From CAZKGE01 sp964541695 (GTDB taxonomy: Bacteria > Bacillota > Clostridia > Christensenellales > CAG-138), in contig CAZIRB010000007.1 of NCBI GenBank assembly GCA_964541695.1, forward strand, positions 1-50,733: 50,733 nt of DNA, given 5' to 3'. The position numbers were made by a program, and so were the translations under genes. The notes under the pieces are model-generated. The model saw only the letters and a program-made list of their open reading frames with translations. It ran no database searches and was not told where the DNA came from. Of this stretch, positions 6,780 through 16,128 are shown one piece after another. The stretch's first letter is position 1. The number at the start of each line of letters is the position of its first letter.

Positions 6780-8855
6780 TCACACGACGAACTTCTGGCG
6801 CATCATGTACTCTTCCTTCTTGCCCGGGTTATAGTTCTGCACGGGCCTAAGATACCCGACCACGCGCGACCAGACCTCCGCGGGCCTGCCGCACTCCGGG
6901 CAGGTGAAGTGCTCGCCCGCGAGGTACCCGTGCTCCTGGCAGACCGAGAACGTCGGCGTGATCGAGATGTACGGCATGCGGTACTTGGCAAACACCGATC
7001 GAATCAGGTTCTTGCAGGTCTCGATGTCCTCGATGCGCTCGCCGATGTACAGATGCTGCACGGTGCCGCCCGTGTAGAGCGACTGCAGCTCGTCCTGCAA
7101 ATCGCAGCACTCGAAGATGTCGTCCGTGAACGTAACGGGCAGCTGCGTCGAGTTCGTGTACATCGGCTCGTCGACGCCGGACTGCAGGATGTCCGGATAT
7201 TTCTTTTTGTCGAGCTTGGCCAGGCGGTAGCTCGTGCCCTCGGCCGGCGTAGCCTCGAGGTTGTAGCTGTGGCCGGTCTCAGCTTGGAATTCCACCATAC
7301 GCTCGCGCAGAAAGTGCATGACCTCGAGCGCAAACTGCAGTCCCTCGCGGCTGCCGATGTCTTTGCCGACGAAATTTAAGCAGGACTCGTTCATGCCGAT
7401 GATGCCGATCGTGTTGAAGTGGTTCGTCCAGTACGCGCCCGTGCGCTGCTTGACGGAGCGCAGGTAGTGCCGCGAGTACGGGTACAGCCCCTGCTCCGTC
7501 TGCTGCTCGATGATCTTGCGCTTGATCTCGAGGCTCGTCATGCCGAGGCGCGCGAGGTGCTCGAGCCGTTCGAAATAGTCCTTCTTCGACTTGGCGAGGT
7601 ACCCGATGCGCGGCAGGTTGATCGAGAACACGCCGATGCTGCCCGTCATGGGGTTGGAGCCGAACAGGCCGCCGCCGCGCTTTCTTAGTTCGCGCGTGTC
7701 GATCCGGAGGCGGCAGCACATGGACACCGCGTCCTCGGGCGAGAGGTCGGAGTTGACGTAGTTGGCAAAGTACGGGATGCCGTACTTGCACGTGATGCGC
7801 ATAAAGTCGTCCACGACGGGGCTTGCCCAGTCAAAGTCCTTCGTCACGTTGATCGTCGGGATCGGGAACGTGAACACGCGGCCCTTGGCGTCGCCCTCGA
7901 GCATGACGGAGCAGAACGCACGGTTGAACAGGTCCATCTCGGCCTGGAATTCGCCGTAGGTCTCCTGCTTATATTCGCCGCCGATGATGACCGGCTCGTT
8001 CTTGAGCGTGGACGGCACCTTGATGTCGAACGTCAGGTTCGAGAACGGGCACTGGAAGCCCACGCGCGTGGGCACGTTGATGTTGAACACGAACTCCTGC
8101 AGGCACTGCCGCACCTGGCCGAAGTCCATGCGGTCGTAGCGGATGAACGGCGCGCAATAGGTGTCGAACGAGCTCCAGGCCTGCGCGCCCGCGGTCTCGC
8201 CCTGCGTCGTGAACGTCGAGTTGACCACCTGCCCCAAAAACGAGCGCAGATGCTTGGCTGGCCTGGACTCCACCTTGCCCGAAACGCCGCCGAACCCCTC
8301 GGAAAGAAGCTGCCGAAGGTCCCAGCCCGCGCAGTACGGCCCGAAGAAGCCCAAATCGTGAATGTGCACGTCGCCGCTCTCGTGCGCCTTGCAGATGTCG
8401 ATCGGGTAGATCTCGTAGAGCCAATATTTCTTCGTGAACGCCTCGCGCACATAGTTGTTGAGGCCGTTCACGCTCTTTTGCATGTTCGCGTTCTCGCGAA
8501 TGTTCCAGTCCTTGTCGTTGAGGTAATCGCCGAACATGTCGATCGTGGCGCCGATGAGCGCGTTGATCTCGCGCGTGCCGCGGCGCTTCTCGCGGTACAG
8601 GATGTAGGCCTTCGCCGTCTTGGCGTGGCCGGCCTCGATGAGCACCTTCTCGACAAGGTCCTGGATGCCCTCGACATCCGGCGCGCCGTCCGCATATTTC
8701 TTCTCCGCCAGGCGCACGACCTCGTCCGCCAGCTTGCCGGACAGCTCCTCGTTTGTGCCATTCACAGCCTGCGCGGCCTTCCAGATCGCGTTCTTGATCT
8801 TGATCCTGTCAAACGGCTCCGACCGGCCGTCGCGCTTGATGATCTGCGTCAGCAT
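6780..8855 (-). CDS. nrdD: Anaerobic (class III) ribonucleoside-triphosphate reductase
   Basis: 691 aa. An N-terminal ATP-cone (about 3-95, IIKRDGRSEPFDRIKIKNAI) is followed by the ten-stranded barrel. Near the end are the zinc cysteines (CQEHGY..., TCPECG) and the glycyl-radical loop RVVGY, with Gly667 the likely radical residue, about 25 residues from the C-terminus as expected. It makes dNTPs from NTPs without oxygen, using the radical installed by NrdG. The start is the ATG after GGGGGGAA. Upstream at 8905-8987 lie a promoter, two NrdR-like boxes and two DnaA-like boxes, so copy-number or cell-cycle control on top of NrdR repression is likely. No class I or II reductase is in the window. 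Confidence 0.97.
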   Translation of the reverse strand: MLTQIIKRDGRSEPFDRIKIKNAIWKAAQAVNGTNEELSGKLADEVVRLAEKKYADGAPDVEGIQDLVEKVLIEAGHAKTAKAYILYREKRRGTREINALIGATIDMFGDYLNDKDWNIRENANMQKSVNGLNNYVREAFTKKYWLYEIYPIDICKAHESGDVHIHDLGFFGPYCAGWDLRQLLSEGFGGVSGKVESRPAKHLRSFLGQVVNSTFTTQGETAGAQAWSSFDTYCAPFIRYDRMDFGQVRQCLQEFVFNINVPTRVGFQCPFSNLTFDIKVPSTLKNEPVIIGGEYKQETYGEFQAEMDLFNRAFCSVMLEGDAKGRVFTFPIPTINVTKDFDWASPVVDDFMRITCKYGIPYFANYVNSDLSPEDAVSMCCRLRIDTRELRKRGGGLFGSNPMTGSIGVFSINLPRIGYLAKSKKDYFERLEHLARLGMTSLEIKRKIIEQQTEQGLYPYSRHYLRSVKQRTGAYWTNHFNTIGIIGMNESCLNFVGKDIGSREGLQFALEVMHFLRERMVEFQAETGHSYNLEATPAEGTSYRLAKLDKKKYPDILQSGVDEPMYTNSTQLPVTFTDDIFECCDLQDELQSLYTGGTVQHLYIGERIEDIETCKNLIRSVFAKYRMPYISITPTFSVCQEHGYLAGEHFTCPECGRPAEVWSRVVGYLRPVQNYNPGKKEEYMMRQKFVV

Positions 8856-8904
8856 GTTCCGTTCCCCCCATGATCGACATTCCCCCTAACGGGGGACTAG
8901 TATC

Positions 8905-8933
8905 AGTTTAGCGCCTTCGACATATTGTGTCAA
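8905..8933 (-). promoter_or_regulatory. Promoter of nrdD-nrdG
   Basis: On the minus strand: TTGACA (8928-8933), a 17-bp spacer, TAAACT (8905-8910). The -35 overlaps the first NrdR-like box. Confidence 0.7.
8915..8930. promoter_or_regulatory. NrdR-box-like site 1
   Basis: Read on the minus strand, ACACAATATGTCGAAG matches the NrdR consensus (acaCwAtATaTwGtgt) at 11 of 16 positions, with the first nine exact. It covers the -35 side of the nrd promoter. Confidence 0.65.
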
Positions 8934-8946
8934 TTCGCACCGGTGC

Positions 8947-8962
8947 ATACTATATCTTGATA
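8947..8962. promoter_or_regulatory. NrdR-box-like site 2
   Basis: ATACTATATCTTGATA matches the NrdR consensus at about 11 of 16 positions. It starts exactly 32 bp from site 1, leaving 16 bp between the boxes. This is the three-helical-turn arrangement known for NrdR box pairs. Confidence 0.68.
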
Positions 8963-8967
8963 AAACC

Positions 8968-8987
8968 TGTGGATATGCTGTGGACAA
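8968..8987. promoter_or_regulatory. Two DnaA-box-like 9-mers upstream of nrdD
   Basis: TGTGGATAT (8968-8976) and TGTGGACAA (8979-8987) each match the DnaA box (TGTGGATAA or its complement) at 8 of 9 positions. They have the same orientation and start 11 bp apart, one helical turn. DnaA control of nrd operons is known in E. coli; here it is inferred. Confidence 0.55.
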
Positions 8988-8989
8988 CC

Positions 8990-9200
8990 GGAGCGCCAAA
9001 ATGGCGGAACATTGGAATTCCCCCGCTCTGCGCGCTTTACGGCGCTTTTTACAAATTGAACCGCTGCATAGGGGCTGTATGCCCTTTCACAAAAGCTGAA
9101 TTTCTATAAATATTGTTTATTATGCGTTCATATTTGACGCCGCGGCGAATCGCAGAGCGTGTCATACTGTCGCGATTTGTGTATTTTTTGTACTGGGAAG
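8990..9200. other. Intergenic interval, nothing recognised
   Basis: Between the nrd control region and the serA terminator there is no credible gene or promoter. A minor GCGC-TTTACG-GCGC-TTTTT hairpin at about 9036-9055 is too short to call. Confidence 0.4.
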
Positions 9201-9201
9201 C

Positions 9202-9243
9202 AAAAAGGGACCGCCGGCGCTTACGCACCGGCGGTCCCTTTTT
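9202..9243 (-). terminator. Terminator after serA
   Basis: A 16-bp perfect stem (9202-9217 with 9228-9243) and a 10-nt loop. The arms begin and end in A5/T5, so it could work on both strands. It lies 10 bp past the serA stop codon. Confidence 0.9.
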
Positions 9244-9253
9244 GCATATCGGT

Positions 9254-10168
<915 letters not shown>

Positions 10169-10197
10169 TACTATTCTCCTCCTTCGTCCGTTCCGCG

Positions 10198-11289
10198 TTA
10201 CGCCTTGTGCCCGCGCTCGAACTTGTCGAGGAACGCGACCAGGGCCTCCACGCCTTCCTTCGGCATGGCGTTGTAGATCGACGCGCGCAGGCCGCCCACG
10301 CTCTTGTGGCCCTTGAGGTTGTCATAGCCCGCGGCCTTCGTCGCGGCGACCACCTCGGCGTCGAGCTCCTTCGACGATGTGACGAACGGCACGTTCATCA
10401 TCGAGCGGAACCGCTTCTCCACCGTGCCGGTGAACATGCTGCTACTGTCCAGGAAGTCGTAGAGGATCTTCGCCTTCTCCTCGTTGCGGCGCTGCATCTC
10501 GGCAAGGCCGCCGATCTTCTTTAAATACTTGAACACCTTGCCGCAGACATAGATCGCCCAGCAGTTCGGCGTGTTGTACATCGAACCGTTCTCGGCATGC
10601 GTGTCGTAGCGCATGTAGATCGGCACTTTCGGGTCGAGGTCGGCCCGGATCAGGTCCTCGCGCACGATCGCGACCACCATGCCCGCCGGGCCCACGTTTT
10701 TCTGCACGCCCGCGTAGATCAGGCCGTAGTCGGACACGTTGCAGGGCCGGGACAGAAACATCGACGACTGGTCGGACACGAGCGTCCTGCCCTTCGTGTT
10801 CGGCAGGGTATCCCAGGTCGTACCGTGGATCGTCTCGTTCTCGCAGATATAGACATAGTCGGAATCCGGGTCGACGGACAGGTTCGAGCAGTCCGGAACG
10901 TACGTAAAGTTCTTGTCCTCGCTCGACGCGGCCAGGTTGATCTTCCCGTATTTTTTCGCCTCGGAATACGCCTTCTTCGACCAGGAACCCGTCACAACAT
11001 AGTCCGCCACGCCGTTCTTTAACAGGTTCATCGGAACCATCGCAAACTGCAGCGTCGCTCCGCCCTGGATAAACAGCACCTTGTAGTTTTGCGGAATGCC
11101 CATCAGCTCGCGAAGGTCCGCCTCCGCCTCGTCGACGATCTGCTCAAATACCTTGCTCCTGTGCGACATCTCCATCACGCACATGCCGCTGCCGCGGTAG
11201 TTGAGCATTTCGTCGCGCACTTCCTCGAGCACTTCCTCCGGCATCATCGCGGGACCTGCGGAAAAATTGTAGATCCGTCCGTAATTCAT
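10198..11289 (-). CDS. serC: Phosphoserine aminotransferase
   Basis: 363 aa, full family length. The PLP lysine is K197 in IYAGVQKNVG, and the N-terminal NFSAGPAMMPEEVLEE and the HRSKVF motif (43-48) are characteristic of SerC. It transfers an amino group from glutamate to 3-phosphohydroxypyruvate (second step of serine synthesis). First gene of serC-serA. The ATG has an AGGAGA site nine bases upstream. No phosphoserine phosphatase is seen nearby. No T-box or other leader is recognisable in the gap shared with the divergent hppA. Confidence 0.96.
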   Translation of the reverse strand: MNYGRIYNFSAGPAMMPEEVLEEVRDEMLNYRGSGMCVMEMSHRSKVFEQIVDEAEADLRELMGIPQNYKVLFIQGGATLQFAMVPMNLLKNGVADYVVTGSWSKKAYSEAKKYGKINLAASSEDKNFTYVPDCSNLSVDPDSDYVYICENETIHGTTWDTLPNTKGRTLVSDQSSMFLSRPCNVSDYGLIYAGVQKNVGPAGMVVAIVREDLIRADLDPKVPIYMRYDTHAENGSMYNTPNCWAIYVCGKVFKYLKKIGGLAEMQRRNEEKAKILYDFLDSSSMFTGTVEKRFRSMMNVPFVTSSKELDAEVVAATKAAGYDNLKGHKSVGGLRASIYNAMPKEGVEALVAFLDKFERGHKA

Positions 11290-11481
11290 TGGCTGACTCT
11301 CCTAAACCCGTATTTTGGCTCATGCGCTTTGATTTCCATTATATCCTTGTTGTTTGCCCAATTCAACAGCGCGGCATGCATTTTTCGCCGAATTCCAAAA
11401 TATATTCATGCCCGAAGAAATATTTTTAGCCTCAATAGGCCCTGCAAACCCGATGTAAATGAAATACAATCGTGAAAAATC

Positions 11482-11509
11482 TTGCATTGTCCGTCCCGAA
11501 TGATAAAAT
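11482..11509 (+). promoter_or_regulatory. Probable hppA promoter
   Basis: TTGCAT (11482-11487), a 16-bp spacer and TAAAAT (11504-11509), some 60 bp ahead of the hppA start. Confidence 0.5.
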
Positions 11510-11571
11510 ATAGTTACGCGCGTTTGACAAACCTGTGTCGGACGCAGCTTTTCTCAAGTTGGAGGATGATT

Positions 11572-13662
11572 ATGCAACCAACGCTTTCGGCATTCTACGG
11601 TCTGTCATTTCTCGTCGTGCTGCTGGCATTTCTCTTCGCGTTCTATCTGTATCTCTGGGTCAAGAAGCAGCCTGCCGGCAACGAGAAGATCGAGCGCATC
11701 TCCGCGCTGATCAAGAGCGGCGCAAACGCGTTTTTGCGCCGGGAGTACCAGGTTCTGGCCAGGTTCGCATCGATTGCCGCCCTGGTGATCCTCGTGCTGC
11801 TGCCAAGCCCGATCTGGAAGAGCAACCCGCTTGAAAACGTCGTGATGGCCGTCGCCTACCTGTGCGGCACGATCTTCTCGGCGCTCGCGGGCAAAATCGG
11901 CATCGTCGTGGCCACGATCGCCAACGGCCGCTCCGCGGAGGGCGCGCGCCACGGCATCCGCCCCTCGTTCTTGACCGGTTTCCGCGGCGGCTCGGTCATG
12001 GGCCTCGCCGTCGTCGGCGCGAGCCTGCTCGGCGTCGCCGCCGTGCTCGCCGTCACGAAGAACACGACCGCGCTGCTCGGCTTCTCGTTCGGCGCAAGCT
12101 CGCTCGCTCTGTTTGCCAAGGCCGGCGGCGGCATCTTCACAAAGACCGCCGACATCTCCGCGGACCTGGTCGGCAAGGTTGAGCTCGGCATTCCCGAGGA
12201 CGACCCCAGAAACCCCGCCGTCATCGCGGACAACGTCGGCGACAACGTCGGCGACGTCGCCGGCATGGGCGCGGACCTGTTCGATTCCAACGTCGCCTCG
12301 ATGGCCGCCGCGCTCGTCATGGCCGCGGGCCTCGACCGCATCGGCGGGCACGCGTTCAACACGATGATGGTGTTCTGCTACGCCGCGCTCGGCCTGCTCT
12401 CGTCCATCATCGGCATCGCGACCGCGCGCATCGGCAAGGACGGCAACCCCACGCGCGCGCTCAACGCCTCGACCTACGTCACCACCGCCGTGTTCCTCGC
12501 GCTCACCGCGGGCGCGACGGCGCTGTTTGCCGGCTTCCAGTGGCGCATCTGGGCGGCCTCCGCGGTCGGCCTGCTCGTCGGCGTCATCATTGGCCTTGCC
12601 ACCGACTACTTCACCGACGACTCGAAGCCCATCGTCAAGAACGTCGCCCGCGCCTCCAAGTCCGGCCCGGCGTTCACAATCCTCTCCGGCTTCTCGTACG
12701 GCCTGCTCTCGGCGCTGCCCGCGATGATCGGCATCGCGACCTCGGCGCTATTGGCCTATAAGATCTGCGCGCCGCTCGGCGACGGCTACGCGATGTTCGG
12801 CATCTCGATGGCCGCCGTCGGCATGCTCTCGATCGTCGGCATGATCATCTCGAACGACGCGTACGGCCCCATCGTCGACAACGCGCGCGGCCTCGTCGAG
12901 ATGGGCGACCTCGGCGAAAAAGCGCTCGAGATCACCGACTCGCTCGACAGCGCCGGCAACACCGTCAAGGCCGTCACGAAGGGCTTTGCCATCGGCGCGG
13001 CGGGCCTGACCGTCATCAGCCTGCTCGGCGCGTACATGAGCGAGGTCAACGACGCGGCCGTCGCCCTCGGCAAGCCGCTGCTCACGGGCTTTGACATCAT
13101 GAACCCGACCGTGTTCTTCGGCATACTGATCGGCGCCGCGATTCCCGCCGTGTTCTCCGCTATGCTGATGCTCGGCGTCGACCGCAACGCGCAGCGCATG
13201 GTCGCCGAGATCCACAGGCAGTTCCGCGAGATCCTCGGCCTCGCCGAAGGCAAGCCGGGCGTCGAGCCGGAGTACGACAAGTGCATCCACATCGCCACGG
13301 ACGGCGCGCTGCGCGAGCTGATCCCGGCCGGCCTTGTGGCGATCGTCTCCACACTCGCCGTGGGCTTTATCGGCGGCGTCGACGCCATCGGCGGCTTCTT
13401 GCTCGGTAACATCGTCAGCGGCCTGCTGCTCGCGTTGTTTATGAGCAACGCCGGCGGCCTCTGGGACAACTCCAAGAAGTACGTCGAGGCCGGCAACGAG
13501 GGCGGCAAGGGCTCCGATACGCATAAGGCCGCCGTCGTCGGCGACACCGTCGGCGATCCGTTCAAGGACACCGCGGGCCCGTCGATCAATACGCAGATCA
13601 CCGTCGTCTCGCTCGTGGCGTCCCTGATGAGCACGCTGTTCCTCACCTGGTCGCTGTTCTAA
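11572..13662 (+). CDS. hppA: Membrane-bound proton-pumping pyrophosphatase (K+-independent type)
   Basis: 696 aa from the ATG at 11572, chosen because GGAGG lies six bases before it; the frame is open further upstream. About 16 membrane helices. Signature residues are present: GGGIFTKTADISADLVGK, EDDPRNPAVIADNVGDNVGD (Asp cluster near 220-228) and the second Asp/Lys cluster at the C-terminus (GDTVGDPFKDTAGPS). It couples PPi hydrolysis to ion pumping across the membrane. In the family, Ala in 'GNTTAA' marks K+-dependent pumps and Lys marks K+-independent ones; here the motif is GNTVKA with K466, which indicates the K+-independent, H+-pumping type. It is a single gene with its own terminator and helps energise a fermentative cell. 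Confidence 0.95.
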   Translation: MQPTLSAFYGLSFLVVLLAFLFAFYLYLWVKKQPAGNEKIERISALIKSGANAFLRREYQVLARFASIAALVILVLLPSPIWKSNPLENVVMAVAYLCGTIFSALAGKIGIVVATIANGRSAEGARHGIRPSFLTGFRGGSVMGLAVVGASLLGVAAVLAVTKNTTALLGFSFGASSLALFAKAGGGIFTKTADISADLVGKVELGIPEDDPRNPAVIADNVGDNVGDVAGMGADLFDSNVASMAAALVMAAGLDRIGGHAFNTMMVFCYAALGLLSSIIGIATARIGKDGNPTRALNASTYVTTAVFLALTAGATALFAGFQWRIWAASAVGLLVGVIIGLATDYFTDDSKPIVKNVARASKSGPAFTILSGFSYGLLSALPAMIGIATSALLAYKICAPLGDGYAMFGISMAAVGMLSIVGMIISNDAYGPIVDNARGLVEMGDLGEKALEITDSLDSAGNTVKAVTKGFAIGAAGLTVISLLGAYMSEVNDAAVALGKPLLTGFDIMNPTVFFGILIGAAIPAVFSAMLMLGVDRNAQRMVAEIHRQFREILGLAEGKPGVEPEYDKCIHIATDGALRELIPAGLVAIVSTLAVGFIGGVDAIGGFLLGNIVSGLLLALFMSNAGGLWDNSKKYVEAGNEGGKGSDTHKAAVVGDTVGDPFKDTAGPSINTQITVVSLVASLMSTLFLTWSLF

Positions 13663-13686
13663 CCGGCCGGGATACGGAATATACAC

Positions 13687-13720
13687 GAGGCCCCGCGCGG
13701 TAACGCGCGGGGCCTCGATT
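13687..13720 (+). terminator. Terminator after hppA
   Basis: A 13-bp perfect stem (GAGGCCCCGCGCG with its complement, 13687-13716), loop GTAA, followed by GATTTTGGTTTT. Confidence 0.85.
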
Positions 13721-13739
13721 TTGGTTTTGGGGAGAGAGA

Positions 13740-14060
13740 TACGAGGAACAAAAGAACGATGAGGGCTCCGCCCTCATACTCCCTTTGCGGGGACGCTGTC
13801 CCCGCGCCCCTGCCAAAGGGACACGTCCCTTTGGAAACCCGAGCGGATCCTCAAGCCCTCCTGCGGGTTCCAAGGGGCCGAAGCTGAGCACCGCCTGTGG
13901 CGGATGAAGCGAAGCGTAGGCCCAGTGAACAAAGAGGAGCACACGCCTAAAAAGGCGTGTGCTCCTATTGCGAACTGCGGGCTGCTCAGACCCTTGGCGG
14001 GGTGCAGGGGCGGAGCCCCTGCAAAAAAACGCCGGAGCCTCCAACGTTTCCCCCCGTCTC
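13740..14060. repeat. Mosaic palindrome repeat, copy A
   Basis: No gene. The interval is built of small palindromes: GAGGGCTCCGCCCTC, GGGGACGCTGTCCCC, CCAAAGGGACACGTCCCTTTGG-type modules, then the shared block around CCGCCTGTGGCGG and CCAGTGAACAAAG (about 13876-13934), a perfect 14-bp hairpin (13935-13966) and ATTGCGAACTG (13967-13977). Copies B and C at 34740-35400 and 39540-40030 have the same blocks with a different hairpin. Confidence 0.85.
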
Positions 14061-14064
14061 CCCT

Positions 14065-15117
14065 TCAGCTCAAATACTTCCTCGCAAACGGAACCTTCCG
14101 GAACACGACCGCCGCCGCGTAGCTGAGCAAAAACACGACGACCGCGATGATCGGGACCGAAAACAGCGCGTTGAACAGACGGGAATTGAACCCGACGGCG
14201 ATGAAGAACTCGTTGATCAGCGCGTGTATGAGGTACATGGCGAAGCTGTGCTCCGACACGTGCAGAATCCGCCGCTCGCGCCGCTCGGAGAGACGCCACC
14301 TCGACACGCGCTGCTTAAAGAACACGAACAGCGCGGCGCAGACCGCGAGCTGGTTGAGCGTCATAAAGCTCTCGAACCCGTAGTACGGCGCGTTTTGCCG
14401 CAGCGACACGAGCGACGAACCGATCACCGTCAAGAGCGCGCCGAGAAGGCCGATACCATAGGCGGCGGCCTCGAAACGCGCGCTGATCTCGCGCTTGTAC
14501 AGATAGAAGCCGAGCACGTAATAGCCGGAGAAGCCGAGCACATAGTCGCACGCGATCGAGGTGACCGGCTGCAAAATGCGGTCCGCGCCGGGAATGAGCC
14601 GCACCGTGGGCAGCGCGAACGCGAAGGCAACGCTGAGCAGCAGAAAATACCGCGTAAGCGCGTCGTCGCGCGTCACAAGGCGCAGAAGCGGCGTGGCAAG
14701 ATACAGTCCCGCGATCATGTACAGAAACCACAGGTGCGCCCTTGGACCGACAAAGTCGAGCACGTACGCGAAAAAGACCTGCGCCGTAAACCCCTCGGCC
14801 GTCATGCGCCAGACGGCGCGGACAACGCCGTAGAGCAGCGTCCAGAACACGAGCGAGAGGAGTATCCGCGTCAGGTTCTTTTTCAGGACGGACTGGAGCG
14901 TCACGTTCCGCGCGGGGTCGAGCATGAACACGCCCGAGACCATCACGACCACGGGCACGCAGTAGCGCAGAAGCTCGTTGTACGCGTTGAGCACGAGGAA
15001 GCGGTACGTCGCGACCGGCTCGTAGAACCAGAACGCGACCGCGACGTGCACGACCATCATGCTGAATATGCCGAATATCCGAAGCTGGTCCAGCCAGACG
15101 ATACGCTTGGCTTCCAT
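14065..15117 (-). CDS. Acyltransferase family 3 membrane protein
   Basis: 350 aa, about ten membrane helices. It opens with RIVWLDQLRIFGIFSMMVVHV, the family's 'R...lD.lR..ai..Vvl.H' motif with the catalytic His (about 24), and contains the later LWFLYMIAGLYLATPLL segment. Relatives O-acetylate surface sugars or peptidoglycan (OatA, WecH, exopolysaccharide types); the acceptor cannot be told. It has the length of the plain membrane enzyme with no extra SGNH domain. It lies ten bases upstream of nothing in its own direction (repeat copy A follows) and 9 bp downstream of the BMP-transporter permease, so it may be the last gene of that operon. Confidence 0.85.
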   Translation of the reverse strand: MEAKRIVWLDQLRIFGIFSMMVVHVAVAFWFYEPVATYRFLVLNAYNELLRYCVPVVVMVSGVFMLDPARNVTLQSVLKKNLTRILLSLVFWTLLYGVVRAVWRMTAEGFTAQVFFAYVLDFVGPRAHLWFLYMIAGLYLATPLLRLVTRDDALTRYFLLLSVAFAFALPTVRLIPGADRILQPVTSIACDYVLGFSGYYVLGFYLYKREISARFEAAAYGIGLLGALLTVIGSSLVSLRQNAPYYGFESFMTLNQLAVCAALFVFFKQRVSRWRLSERRERRILHVSEHSFAMYLIHALINEFFIAVGFNSRLFNALFSVPIIAVVVFLLSYAAAVVFRKVPFARKYLS

Positions 15118-15126
15118 AGCGGCCGG

Positions 15127-16128
15127 CTAGCGTTCCTCTCGGAAGTAGTTGAGCCCGCAGCTCTTGGGCTGCGCGTGCTCGCGCGACTGGCGCACGCTCG
15201 TCACGATCAGCACGAGTATCGTCACGACGTACGGCAGCATGACCAGGAACGCCTCATACGCGCCGGGCAGCGACCTGAACTTGAAGTGCAGGTACAGCCG
15301 CAGCAGCGCGCCGAACAGGAACGAGCCCCATATCGCCTTCTTCGGGTTCCAGGTCGAGAAGATGACGAGCGCGACCGCGAGCCAGCCCTGGCCGCTAATG
15401 ATGTCGTACTCCCACTTGCCGCCGACGCTCATGATAATGTATAAGCCGCCGAGGCCCACGAGCCCGCCGCCGACGCAGGCGGCAATGTACCGGTACTTCG
15501 GCACGCTGATGCCCATCGCGTCCGCGGTGGCGGGGTTCTCGCCGACGGCGCGGAGGTTGAGTCCCGTGCGCGTGCGGTTGAAGAAGAACGCCAATAAAAA
15601 CGCCGACGCAACCGCCGCGACCAGCAGCGGGTTGATGCCGCTGATCAGCTTGTCCCAGTAGCCCGCGAGCGAAATCTCGCTGCCGGTCGGGATCGCCAGC
15701 GCGCTGCTGAAGTCCGCGTAGATCTTCATGACATGGTCGTCGAGCACCGCGATCGTATTATATTCCTTGGCCGCGTTGTTGATCAGGGCGCCGAACATGT
15801 TGCAGATGCCGGTGCCGAATATCGTCAGCGTCAGGCCCGTCACGTTCTGGTCCGCCTTCAATGTGACCGTCAAAAACGCGTAGATCAACGCGCCGAGCGC
15901 GCCGGAGAGGAACGCGCAGAGGATCGTCAGCGCGATGCTGCCCGTGTAATAGCCGCACGCAAAGCCCGCGATCGCGCCCATGTACATCATGCCCTCGACG
16001 CCGAGGTTTAAGCTGCCGGACTTCTCGGTCAGAATCTCGCCGAGCGTGCCGAACAGCAGCGGCGCGCCCGCCTTGACCGCCGCGGCGATCAGCGCCGTCA
16101 ATGTAAACAGTACGGGTATGTCGTTCAT
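15127..16128 (-). CDS. ABC transporter permease, nucleoside (BMP/NupQ type)
   Basis: 333 aa, eight to nine membrane helices, branched-chain/ribose-type permease fold (TKTGxNLRAVGENPATADAMGI-like cytoplasmic coupling loop: RTGLNLRAVGENPATADAMGIS, about 190-211). It is the second permease of a BMP-family importer for purine nucleosides or related bases. Its ATG overlaps the stop codon of the first permease (ATGA), so the two are translationally coupled. The C-terminal tail REHAQPKSCGLNYFREER is soluble. Confidence 0.9.
   Translation of the reverse strand: MNDIPVLFTLTALIAAAVKAGAPLLFGTLGEILTEKSGSLNLGVEGMMYMGAIAGFACGYYTGSIALTILCAFLSGALGALIYAFLTVTLKADQNVTGLTLTIFGTGICNMFGALINNAAKEYNTIAVLDDHVMKIYADFSSALAIPTGSEISLAGYWDKLISGINPLLVAAVASAFLLAFFFNRTRTGLNLRAVGENPATADAMGISVPKYRYIAACVGGGLVGLGGLYIIMSVGGKWEYDIISGQGWLAVALVIFSTWNPKKAIWGSFLFGALLRLYLHFKFRSLPGAYEAFLVMLPYVVTILVLIVTSVRQSREHAQPKSCGLNYFREER

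Noticed and set aside
11290..11571. T-box leader for serC
   Set aside because: No T-box core and no antiterminator pair could be found in the 280-bp gap shared with hppA.
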